A DNA stretch of 64,000 nucleotides, from NCBI RefSeq assembly GCF_028745505.1, contig NZ_JAQZZL010000001.1, positions 1,609,818 to 1,673,817 on the forward strand, given 5' to 3'. The position numbers and the translations under genes are program-made. Shown here in pieces: positions 45,330 through 54,300 of this stretch (its first letter is position 1; every line of letters begins with the position of its first letter). This DNA comes from Lentisphaera marina. GTDB taxonomy: Bacteria; Verrucomicrobiota; Lentisphaeria; Lentisphaerales; Lentisphaeraceae. The notes beneath the pieces are model-generated. The model saw nothing but the letters and a program-made list of their open reading frames with translations, made no database searches and had not been told where the DNA came from.

Positions 45330-46736
45330 TTAGGGTGTGTAGTGACGTTTGGAAATTTTATTGATGAGTTTGTGCAGGGACTGAACCTTTTCGGGATGTT
45401 GAGTCGCCAGGTTTTTCATTTCCCCTTCATCTTTTTCTAAATTATAGAGTTCAAAGCGTTCAGCGGGACTTAAATCTTTTTTGCGATTGGCAATGAGCTT
45501 CCATTCTTTGACGCGAACGGATGACCAAGATTTCCAGGCATTAAATATATAAGGACGTTGCGCCTGCTGATGGCGGTTCCCCAAAAGGCTAGGAAGGTAG
45601 CTCACGCCGTCACTATGCTCAGGAGTTTTGATGCCCGCCACATCACATGCGGTGGCCATGAAGTCACAATAGGCACTTATATGATCCGTGACTTGACCTG
45701 CTTGAATAGTTTTAGGCCAGTAAGCAATAAAAGGTGTGCGGGTTCCTGCTTCATAAATACTGCGCTTATCACCTCGGAGTTTGCCAGAACTCTGAAAGAA
45801 CTCCAGCGTTTGACCGCCTTCGGGAGAAGCTCCGTTATCGCTACCAAAGAGTACGAGGGTGTTTTCTTCTATTTTGAGTTTTTTGAGTAGATCGAGGATA
45901 CGACCCACATCTCGATCCATGCGACTGATCATTCCGGCGTAGGCGGCGTGGGGGTATTTTTGTCCGCAGTAACCTTTGACGTACTGACTGCCATAGCCGG
46001 GGTCTTTTGAACCACCGCCACCGATGATTTTTGGAGTTTCAGGCCAATTGAGTTTTAGATAGGGTTCAACAGAATCATGGGGTACAGTGATCTCTGCATG
46101 GGGAATGGTGTAGGGCAGGTAGAGGAAAAAAGGAGTGTCTTTATTTTCTTCGATAAACCCTAATGCGTCTTTGGTAAATTCATCATGACTGTAAACCCCA
46201 TGGTGTTTTTCTTTAATGTAGCCCTCATCTGTAAGTAAGTTCTTGTTGGTGGGGTAATGGACTTTTTCGCCATTACGCCACATGAATTCGGGATAATAAA
46301 AGTGTGCGAAGCCCTGATTATCGTAAGTGAAGACATGATCGAAACCATGTTCGCCTGGGCTATTGTCGTGGCCTGGACGGCCCATCATGCCCCATTTGCC
46401 GATCATCGCTGTTTTGTATCCGGCATTCTTAAGCAGCCCAGCAATTGTGATTGAAGGGATTTTATCACCCATGGGAAGATTGGCGATATGTTTTCCAGTC
46501 ATGAGAACTTTGCGTGACATGGTACAGGTGGTGTAACCAGAGTAGTGATTAGTAAAGCGAATGCCAGCATCAGCCATTTTATCTAATTCAGGAGTTTGGA
46601 TCTTTTCTTGACCATAAGAGCCGAGTTCACCATAACCGAGATCATCTGCTAAGATAAAAATGATGTTGGTTTTTGTATCTGAAGCTAAAGCGCTTAAAGA
46701 AATTAAAATCAAGAGATATTTTAAAATGGATAACAT
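45330..46736 (-). CDS. Secreted sulfatase with variant CTMSR active-site motif
   Basis: A 468-aa sulfatase: signal peptide (to ASDTK), metal site ILADDLGYGELGSYG, GKWGMMG, PYTIPHAEI and GSDNGASPEGG. The active-site motif reads C-T-M-S-R (YTTCTMSRKVLMTGK): Cys, Ser and Arg are kept, but the Pro/Ala of C-x-P/A-S-R is Met. That position affects recognition by the formylglycine-generating enzyme, so maturation may be less efficient or use a variant enzyme. It heads the 46.7-44.0 kb minus-strand run and has a copy of the shared dyad motif 25-47 bp upstream. An AAGGA ribosome-binding site is visible. Confidence 0.9.
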   Translation of the reverse strand: MLSILKYLLILISLSALASDTKTNIIFILADDLGYGELGSYGQEKIQTPELDKMADAGIRFTNHYSGYTTCTMSRKVLMTGKHIANLPMGDKIPSITIAGLLKNAGYKTAMIGKWGMMGRPGHDNSPGEHGFDHVFTYDNQGFAHFYYPEFMWRNGEKVHYPTNKNLLTDEGYIKEKHHGVYSHDEFTKDALGFIEENKDTPFFLYLPYTIPHAEITVPHDSVEPYLKLNWPETPKIIGGGGSKDPGYGSQYVKGYCGQKYPHAAYAGMISRMDRDVGRILDLLKKLKIEENTLVLFGSDNGASPEGGQTLEFFQSSGKLRGDKRSIYEAGTRTPFIAYWPKTIQAGQVTDHISAYCDFMATACDVAGIKTPEHSDGVSYLPSLLGNRHQQAQRPYIFNAWKSWSSVRVKEWKLIANRKKDLSPAERFELYNLEKDEGEMKNLATQHPEKVQSLHKLINKISKRHYTP

Positions 46737-46760
46737 GAACTTAGTCCTTGGAGGCAGTTA

Positions 46761-46783
46761 GTATTATAATATGTATTATATAT
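46761..46783. promoter_or_regulatory. Copy 3 of the shared AT-rich dyad motif
   Basis: Core ATAATATGTATT at 46766-46777, 25-47 bp upstream of the CTMSR sulfatase. All 23 bases are identical to the copy at 56987-57009. Read on the minus strand it includes TATAAT-like boxes, so it may be the promoter itself. Confidence 0.6.
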
Positions 46784-47085
46784 TGCAATTATTTTACTTT
46801 CAAGTAGGTTTTACGAAATAAATATTCAATTAATCTTGCAGGTGATAATTGTACGCCTTACGAGCAATATGGACTTAGTGAGTGATCGATCTCTTTTATA
46901 AATCAGTAATGATAAGGACTCGACTAGCCTACCTTTGACAGTTTCCTTATTTGCAAATCAGGATAAATACAGGAGATTTTGTATATTCATGAGAGACTTT
47001 TAAATCCTTTTTTGACTTTCTTGACATAAGAAGTTTCAAAAGTAAAAATGGATCCAGGTGAAAAAATAATGGAGATAAGAATTTC
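46784..47085. promoter_or_regulatory. Upstream region of the intact ThuA gene
   Basis: A 302-bp stretch with no gene seen. It contains TTGACT and TTGACA boxes near 47011-47025, suitable as -35 elements for the ThuA gene, and a GGAG ribosome-binding site at about 47071. Confidence 0.35.
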
Positions 47086-47718
47086 ATGAAGAATGTACTC
47101 ATTGTTTCAGGTGGTTGGTTGGGGCACAAGCCCTATGAATTTGCAGATTTTTTTGATCAGCTCTATAAAGAACAAGGTTTTGAAGTGATCCACAGTCATA
47201 CCTTGGATAGTTTTAATGATTTGAATTTTTTAAAAAGTTTTGATATTCTTATGCCCAATTGGACCATGGGGGAAATAAGTGATGAGCAAGAGAATAATAT
47301 TTCCGAGGCAATAAAATCTGGTGTTAATTTATTGGGTATCCACGGTGGTGCCGGCGATGCTTTCCGTTCCTGCTTAACTTATCAATGGATGCTTGGCGGT
47401 CAGTTTCTTGCTCATCCTTATGTAGGTGAATATGAAGTGCGGATTACGCAAAAAAATCACCCCATATGCCTTGGAATAAGCGCTAGTTTCACGGTGGATA
47501 CAGAACAGTATTATATGCTTACAGAGCCTTCAATAGAAGTTTTGGCAGAAACAAGATATATCTACGAAGATCAGACAATGATTATGCCTGTCGCTTGGGT
47601 GAAAAACTGGGGGCAGGGCAAAGTATTTTACTCAACTTTGGGGCATGAACCGTCCGAATATGATAAGTACCCAGAAATGAAGCAATTATTGACCCAGGCC
47701 ATTAGGTTTTTGACTTAG
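47086..47718 (+). CDS. ThuA-domain protein (glutamine amidotransferase-like fold)
   Basis: A 210-aa cytoplasmic protein with the ThuA pattern: VLIVSGGWLGHKPYEF at the N-terminus, GVNLLGIHGGAGDAF (about 83-97), FLAHPYVGEYEV and MPVAWVKNWGQGKVFYSTLGHEPSEY near the C-terminus. ThuA proteins occur in sugar-utilisation clusters, and family members act on 3-keto sugars, which would fit the oxidoreductase and DUF1080 genes in this window. It has a close, decayed relative at 20990-21618. It is transcribed alone and converges on the PhyH gene. Confidence 0.87.
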   Translation: MKNVLIVSGGWLGHKPYEFADFFDQLYKEQGFEVIHSHTLDSFNDLNFLKSFDILMPNWTMGEISDEQENNISEAIKSGVNLLGIHGGAGDAFRSCLTYQWMLGGQFLAHPYVGEYEVRITQKNHPICLGISASFTVDTEQYYMLTEPSIEVLAETRYIYEDQTMIMPVAWVKNWGQGKVFYSTLGHEPSEYDKYPEMKQLLTQAIRFLT

Positions 47719-47751
47719 TCTTAAAGATAGCTCAAGAATTGAAATCAGAGC

Positions 47752-48573
47752 TTAGGTGACTTGTGATCGCTTGTAATAATGAGTGCTGTTTTCATTTCTC
47801 GTCATCCACATATCCAAATCGTAGTCAGGCTGATCACTTATATAGCGCCAAAACTTAATGCGATTGAAGAGCTCACGACGGTGACTTTGGCCATGCCATA
47901 GATAAGTTTGATTAAGAAGTTTGGATATTTCAGGATCATTAAGATCTGAAGTATCAAAAAGTCTTTGCTGTTTCTCCATGGGGTTAAGGCGCAATTTAAA
48001 CATATAACGAATTTTATTTTCGCTGATATTTGGCTGAGCCGCATGCCAGAGGCCAGTATGCCAAACCAGAACGGTGCCGGCTTTGCAAACCATCTGCTGC
48101 ATACCGCGAATATGCTGGTAGCGCCCGATGGTAGCTTCATTCACTTTTCTAAAATGGCTTGAAGGTAAAAAGCGCGTGCCTCCCATCTCCAAGCTGGTAT
48201 CTTGAGGGTAAAGAGAGATTTGAATATCGAATTGATGATCTCTCCTGTCGTACTCAGCATCTTGGTGCAGGTGTTGCAGGCCTTTTCCGGGGTGAGTCTT
48301 ATGGGGAAAGTGATGATCATAGCGAGGCTTTTTTCCTACGAGGCTATGAATGATTTTTATCATGTCAGGATGATGAATGATTTTTCCTATGGAACTTTTT
48401 TTATCCCAAACATCCCACAATAACTGACCCTGTGGCTGATACTGTTTTGACTCGGGGTTTTCCATATAGCTAAAAAATTCTTTACATAGATCTGTATCAA
48501 TCATTTCATCAAAGCGTAAAAAGCCTTGCTTTGTGAATAATGCCATTTCTTTTGAATTGAGTAAATTATTCAT
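47752..48573 (-). CDS. PhyH-family Fe(II)/2-oxoglutarate dioxygenase
   Basis: About 273 aa from the ATG at 48573; a TTG at 48588 would add five residues. The iron triad is visible as HQD (QHLHQDAEYDRR) and the distal His in GLWHAAQPN, with the 2-oxoglutarate-binding Arg in KIRYMF. Members hydroxylate small molecules or release groups by oxidation; in PVC sugar clusters their substrates are unknown. The start overlaps the stop of the 93-aa gene by 8 bp, so the two are coupled. Expression is probably governed by the divergent AraC gene at 48945. Confidence 0.85.
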   Translation of the reverse strand: MNNLLNSKEMALFTKQGFLRFDEMIDTDLCKEFFSYMENPESKQYQPQGQLLWDVWDKKSSIGKIIHHPDMIKIIHSLVGKKPRYDHHFPHKTHPGKGLQHLHQDAEYDRRDHQFDIQISLYPQDTSLEMGGTRFLPSSHFRKVNEATIGRYQHIRGMQQMVCKAGTVLVWHTGLWHAAQPNISENKIRYMFKLRLNPMEKQQRLFDTSDLNDPEISKLLNQTYLWHGQSHRRELFNRIKFWRYISDQPDYDLDMWMTRNENSTHYYKRSQVT

Positions 48574-48847
48574 GGGGTTTTTCCACAATTTTTTCTAAGA
48601 CAAATTCAAATTCAAGATAATCAGTTTCAAGCTCATTGCCTTTTTGCCTTCCCAGTGACGGGAATTGGATGACTCGCCAGCCGTCGCGCATGGCATCTAG
48701 AACTGTGTCGTAGGGCATGGGCGTATCCACTTCATGAGGAGACATAACATCGGAACTGCCATCGTACATTGAATAGCCTATTGTGGAAGAATCGGGTGAG
48801 CTATTTGAACTGTAGAGTATGAGTAATTGCTGACGTAATTCGGACAT
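48566..48847 (-). CDS. Conserved-looking 93-aa protein upstream of PhyH
   Basis: A small soluble protein with no signal peptide. The C-terminal half (DTVLDAMRDGWRVIQFPSLG then TDYLEFEFVLEKI) reads like a compact alpha/beta fold. I do not recognise a named family. The 8-bp overlap with the PhyH gene and the divergent AraC regulator 98 bp away place it in the same unit. A subunit or regulator of the dioxygenase is possible but unproven. Confidence 0.7.
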   Translation of the reverse strand: MSELRQQLLILYSSNSSPDSSTIGYSMYDGSSDVMSPHEVDTPMPYDTVLDAMRDGWRVIQFPSLGRQKGNELETDYLEFEFVLEKIVEKPHE

Positions 48848-48944
48848 GTTTTTTTCCTAGCTAGTTTTTATCTAAAAAGATTATATATTATAAAAATTGA
48901 TATATAAAAGGTATTTAATTGATGAATTACTGTGATTTTTTGAT

Positions 48945-49709
48945 ATGATAGAAATGATTAATTATTCAGATAAGCTTCGTTTACAGCTTGATTTCATTAA
49001 ATATTACAAGAGTTCTCAGTGGTCTTATCAAGGTATTAAACAAAGCTCAACGATCTTTTATTTAATACTCGATGGACAAGGGACAATTGACTTTTGTGGG
49101 CAAGAATTTGATTTGAATCCAGGCAATATGTATGTTCTACCAGCCGGCTTAGAAATGAATTTAAATACAGCTATGTATATAGAGAAAGTGTGGGGTTCCT
49201 TTCGCTTTATTATTCCGCCGGGTTTTGATCTTGTGCATAAGCTAGAAAAAGTCTATGAAATTAAAAAAGTTTTTGATCCAAAAGTTCTAAAAGACTGCGA
49301 ATATAAAGCCGCTCATGCGCGATCTTGTCTGTGGCAGTTTATTCCTCATATACAAGACTTATTATGCGAGTATGACTTAAGTATACCTAGTCCAAGAGAT
49401 CAAAAATTGATAAATTACATTAATAAAAATTTGGATGCCCAGTTACGCGTTCAGGATATAGCTCGACATGTGGGAATGAGTCATGAAGCACTATCGAGAG
49501 ATTTTAAAAAGAAGTACAAGCTTAATCTCAAGCAATATATCAATCAGCGACTCAATCAGGAGATCTGTACCTTTATTAAAAATGAAAATCGTAAATATCA
49601 CCACATAGCGAAAGAGTTTAACTTTGCGGACGAAGCTTATTTTTATCAGTTCTTCAAGCGCATGAATCAATGCACACCAACAGAGTACCTTGCTAATTAT
49701 CCTTACTAA
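48945..49709 (+). CDS. AraC-family transcriptional regulator
   Basis: A 254-aa regulator. The N-terminal cupin-type sensor (about 1-130; LDGQGTIDFCGQEFDLNPGN, YVLPAGLEM) would bind a sugar-like effector. The C-terminal pair of HTHs (about 155-254) includes LRVQDIARHVGMSHEALSRDFKK and the signature HHIAKEFNFADEAYFYQFFKR. It diverges from the 93-aa/PhyH genes across 98 bp of very AT-rich DNA. It is the only AraC gene in the window, so it is a candidate for binding the shared dyad motif; that link is speculation. Confidence 0.9.
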   Translation: MIEMINYSDKLRLQLDFIKYYKSSQWSYQGIKQSSTIFYLILDGQGTIDFCGQEFDLNPGNMYVLPAGLEMNLNTAMYIEKVWGSFRFIIPPGFDLVHKLEKVYEIKKVFDPKVLKDCEYKAAHARSCLWQFIPHIQDLLCEYDLSIPSPRDQKLINYINKNLDAQLRVQDIARHVGMSHEALSRDFKKKYKLNLKQYINQRLNQEICTFIKNENRKYHHIAKEFNFADEAYFYQFFKRMNQCTPTEYLANYPY

Positions 49710-49766
49710 ATGATTAGAACTGAATTGAATAAGTGAATGCAGTTCACGTATTCAGTTTCACAATTA

Positions 49767-50000
49767 CCAGTTAACGATGTTGATAAGTTTTTGTGATAGT
49801 TCTTGGCTCGCTATGGTTAAGCCATAGTACTTTGATTAGCCTGGGATGAAATCCTAGGTCTATGATCGACAAAAAACAGCCCATGCCTTCTCATGGAAGG
49901 CACTAGTATTTTTTGTTATCTATGTACCCACATTTCATGTGGGCCTATTTAAAGTTCCATCGCTTTGCGATGGTGAACTCAAGTGTGCACCGTTAACTGG
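49767..50000. mobile_element. MITE/REP-like element: terminal inverted repeats around five hairpins
   Basis: Terminal repeats CCAGTTAACG (49767-49776) and CGTTAACTGG (49991-50000) are perfect 10-bp inverted repeats. Inside lie five stem-loops: 49811-49827 (CTATGG/CCATAG), 49840-49858 (CCTGGGAT/ATCCTAGG), 49884-49902 (TGCCTTC/GAAGGCA) enclosed by an ACAAAAAA/TTTTTTGT outer stem, 49927-49943 (CCCACAT/ATGTGGG) and 49954-49978 (GTTCCATCGC with a one-base bulge). There is no transposase. It fills the gap between two convergent genes, AraC and MFS. The identity is inferred from structure only; a multi-hairpin terminator block is the alternative. Confidence 0.6.
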
Positions 50001-50027
50001 ATAATCGTGTTCATTTTTTATTATTAA

Positions 50028-51311
50028 CTAAGTCGTTAGAACCTTTGTATTGGGTGGCTGACGGAAGGCAAAAAAGCCATAAATACTGATGAGTAACATA
50101 AACCCAGCCATTATCGCGAGTAGAGCTTCGTAGTGATTGAATTCTAAATTCATCAATAAGTAAGTTCGGCCTTGGTATATCTCTAAAAACTTCATACAGA
50201 GAATGGAGCTGACGCTAGTGCCCAAGGCCATTTGCATGAAGCTCAGGGAGATGCCAAAGGATTTGTCTCTTTCGTCAACGACATGCATGGCCTCGCCACT
50301 GATGCCAATATGCATGGCAGATATCCAGGTATTAATTAAAAACGCAATCAGAGCCGTACTGAGCATGTAACTTACAGGGAAGTGACGGGTGAAAGTAAAG
50401 CAAATGAGGAAGAAGGTGATGACTAGGGTAGATATCTTAAAGAGGCGATCGTGAGAGTATTTATCGCTGATCCAACCCCCTAGCCAAAAGCCAGCAGTGG
50501 CGCCGGTCATATTGATATAAGAAATGGTGAGGACATTGCTTTCGCTAAAGTTTAAGGCACCAATTTGGTAGAGGTTGAGAGTGGTGGCTAGGCTTGATCC
50601 TAAGAAGGCAATGAGAAAACAAAAGATGCAAAAATAGATATACTTTTTATTATGGAGAAGGTGTTTGCAAGCATCGCTAAATTTATTAGCTTTTTCTCTA
50701 CTGGTTTGGACTTCGGGAATACGCCCATAGAAAATGGCTCTTATTAAGCAGAAGATTGCCAAAATTATAATGATACTACGGTAAATATTGCTGTCATCTG
50801 AAAGAGAAAAAGCCCATGAAGAGAGCATCGTGGCAATAAGAGCAATGACTTGCCAAGATGTTCTTAAAACGGCGAGAAAGCGTCCGCGTTTCCCTTTTTC
50901 AATCAAGGGTTCCATGAGTGCGAACCAATTAGAAACGGTAAAGATATGGCCCAATTGATAGACGATTAAGCCAGTGCTTACGATAAGTAAAAAATTTTCC
51001 TTGAAATAGGAAGCAGACAAGATGATTAAATAGGCTATGGGGCAAAGAATATTGGTGAGATTTCCTAGTTTCTTTTTGCCAAATTTATCTGAAAGATTAG
51101 CCACTGGTAGGATGAGTAGGACCATCAAGATGTTGGGTAATACAGTGAGTGAAAGCATGACGTCAGAATCACTAAGTCCAAACTTTTTACAATAATTGAG
51201 CATGAATCCATTGATGAGAAACATCAGGGGAAGCATGCCCGTGCACTGACACCAGATAATATTTTTTCTGGCCGCAGTGTAATTAATTGAGCCCTTAAGT
51301 GATTTATTCAT
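50028..51311 (-). CDS. MFS transporter, probable sugar permease
   Basis: A 427-aa protein with about 12 hydrophobic helices and an MFS loop between helices 2 and 3 (NLSDKFGKKKLG). The second half has a matching loop (GGWISDKYSHDRLF). The sequence is of the PVC MFS type found in polysaccharide-utilisation loci. It follows the 1569-aa lyase by 47 bp on the same strand, so it probably imports the oligosaccharides or sugars that enzyme releases. The substrate is unknown. Confidence 0.85.
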   Translation of the reverse strand: MNKSLKGSINYTAARKNIIWCQCTGMLPLMFLINGFMLNYCKKFGLSDSDVMLSLTVLPNILMVLLILPVANLSDKFGKKKLGNLTNILCPIAYLIILSASYFKENFLLIVSTGLIVYQLGHIFTVSNWFALMEPLIEKGKRGRFLAVLRTSWQVIALIATMLSSWAFSLSDDSNIYRSIIIILAIFCLIRAIFYGRIPEVQTSREKANKFSDACKHLLHNKKYIYFCIFCFLIAFLGSSLATTLNLYQIGALNFSESNVLTISYINMTGATAGFWLGGWISDKYSHDRLFKISTLVITFFLICFTFTRHFPVSYMLSTALIAFLINTWISAMHIGISGEAMHVVDERDKSFGISLSFMQMALGTSVSSILCMKFLEIYQGRTYLLMNLEFNHYEALLAIMAGFMLLISIYGFFAFRQPPNTKVLTT

Positions 51312-51358
51312 GCAGGCAAGAAACTTCGTCGTCCTTGTAATTCAAGGCCAGTATAATT

Positions 51359-54300
51359 TTATGGTTTATCAATATTATAAACTTTTTTAATCTCTTCGGC
51401 ATTGAGAGCTCGATCAAAAAGGCGGACTTCATCTACTGCCGTCGGCTTATTATTACAGTGCATAAATTTACCGCCTTGGAAAAAACCGTTGCCCTTACGA
51501 CTGGAGTAATTTAGTACCTGCTTTTGAGCAATTTTTTCTCCATTAAAATAGATAGTTACATTTTTACCATAAGTGGCGGCAATATGAAACCATTTATCTG
51601 CAGTAATCTTCTTTTTATCAAGGCTCACATCAACATTGCCAATATTTCTATTCCAATTGGCAATGAAACGATTAGCGCGGCAGCGAAGAGTCAGATTGCC
51701 ATAGGCTTCTCCCCATAGAACAATATCCTGAGGCTTATCTTTATATTTGATCCAAGCTGAAATAGTGAATTCATCTTCACGCTGACGTAGACCGCTAAAG
51801 CTTATGAGGCCAGCCTCGCCATAAATACCAAGAGCTTTGCCTCTGATTCCATCATTGATAATTTGTCCACCGGATATCACTGTAGAAGCACCCTTGCTAT
51901 CAAGAACTGGGCTTGATCCCAAATCTAATTTATCACAGGGCATATAAGCAATTAAACCTGCTGGTAAGTCTTTGTTTTTTCCGGCGGTTATTTTTGGGAG
52001 TTTGTAATGGGAATCATAGGCGAGGGCTACGGGAATTAAGGTTTGGAAGTCACTTTCACTCTCATGTTTCATTCTTATCAGGGATGAGCCCATGGCAATT
52101 TGGAAACGGAAAGCATGAAGACCTTTACTAAGAGCAATTTTGCCATTGACTTTTTCAGCATTCACTCGACGACGAACAATGACTTTGTTGGCAATGATAA
52201 GTTGAGAAGCATTTTCAATACCCTTAGCCAAATCAAATTCGTAAACGCCGTCTTTACCAATGCGAATGTAGCCTTCGTACTCTAGCAGTTTTCGTGGTGA
52301 GTTACTGCTTATCATTAGGTCCGCAATTTTTACTGAGTAGGGTTTTGCTGAACTCACATCGAAATACTCTAATGGTAAGCCGGAGGCAGCTATGAGTTTA
52401 GCTTCAGATCTACCTTGAGCTTGTTTAGCTTCATCAGTCAAGATGATGTCGAGACGATCATATCTTTTTTGAATGAGTCCGGGAAGAACCTGAAGCCTTT
52501 CTACGGCAATATTCTTTTGGCTAAATTTTGAAGGGCTCAAAGCCTCAAGTTTGTCGGCATTGCGACTGAGGGCTGAATCAGCAAGAGCTATATATTTACT
52601 AGATCCTGGCCTTTTAAAAGCTAGATTTATTTTATAGTCTTCTTCCATATCACCTTTCCAGAAAACTGGGTCACATACAGTAAGGTCAAACTTGTGCGTA
52701 CCTTTAGAAAGCGCGATATCGCCATAGCGTTTTTTGTAGGAAAGTCCATATTGCTTATCAACAAGAATGAGGCTTTGGGCGGACACTTTAAAGTCAATGG
52801 GACCTGCTGATTCGAGCTCGAAAGAGTAAACACCGCTTTCAGGTACTTGGATGTATCCACTGAAATTGTAGAAAGCTTTAGTCATCCATTTGCTGTCTAC
52901 CGTATTGTTCATTTTTGGGATGTAAAAACCTTTGACCGCATGGGTCATGAGCGCTGTGTATTGTTGAATGTTTGGAAGTGAATTTTTATCTCCCTGGAAA
53001 AAGCCTTTCTCATCAAACTTTGTGGTTTTTATCTCATAGCCTTTGAGTAAGAGTCCCTGTGATTGAGGTTTTGTCGCCAAAGCTTTTTTAGGCGCTTGTT
53101 TTTTAAAATCTATACTTACTGTTTCGCTCCAGTGTTCTTTGCCGTAGCGCCAGTCTGCCTGGTAGGTTTTTGCCTTCAGGGTACAGCTTTTATTGATAGC
53201 TAAAGTACCATCATAAATTGCGGACTGCGCATTTGGTTCACTACCGTCAAGGGTGTAATAGACTTGAGCTCCTGGTTTAATGTTTTTAAATTTAACTGGA
53301 TAAGTATCGACCAAAATTTGCGGAGCGCGCCAATTTGGACGGTTTTGATCCACGGTGAATTTACTACTGGAGTCAAAGATCGGTTTTGGTGGACGTGCGT
53401 TGGAGTCAATAATAGATTTCCCATTGCGTTTCATTGAGTAAACTGTTCTTTCGCGATCAGTTTGGCTAAAGTCATATGTATCAATATTTTCGCCAATTTG
53501 GACTGTTAGGCGGGTCCTGTCATCAGACCACTCAGTTGTAGGCAGGTTCTCACCATATTTGTAGGGGTAAACCATAACGCGGTATTCCGGGCTTTTGCCA
53601 AAGGCGGGGACCGAAACCATGTTCCAGGAATATGAGCGCTGGACATTGGGTACCGGGAAAGCGTAATTGGTATTTCTCCACAGAATTCGGACAAGTAACA
53701 TGGGGTCGCCTTTCTTGGGTTTAGGCTTCATTTCAATGTAGCGCAAGCCCCATGCGTTACCGCCATGTCTATTTATGTTTTTGTCAGCCATGCAAAAAAT
53801 AAGATCTGTTCCAATTACACCATCGGTACTCTTGCTTGTGTGTCGACCTTTTGCTTTGGGATTTGAGCTATAAATAGCGGCATCACCAGTAATCATCATG
53901 CGCCAATCAAATTGGTGATTTTGGTCATCTGCTTTTCGTAAATCATCAAAAATAAGTAAGTAAGGTCTTTTACCACGTGCAAAGTGAGTTGTACGGAAGA
54001 CGTGATCCATGGGATCATTCCATTTATAGTAGTACTCGGGGCCACGAGTTTCACCATGCCAAGGGCCGTAATCTAGGTGGGCAAAGCCATCGTAGTGTTC
54101 GCGGATTTTTGGCAGGTAGGCAAGCTCGGAAAAGCGATCCAGACTATAGGCTTCCTTGGCAAATGGCTGCATTTGAGAGGGCATGGATTCAAGGCCAGGG
54201 TGATCGAGGTAGCGCAGACCATTAAGACTTTTACGCCATTGATAAGCGGAAGTCATTTCAGATACAGAATTAGAGGCAATTTCGGTATTTTTTGCGGTCA

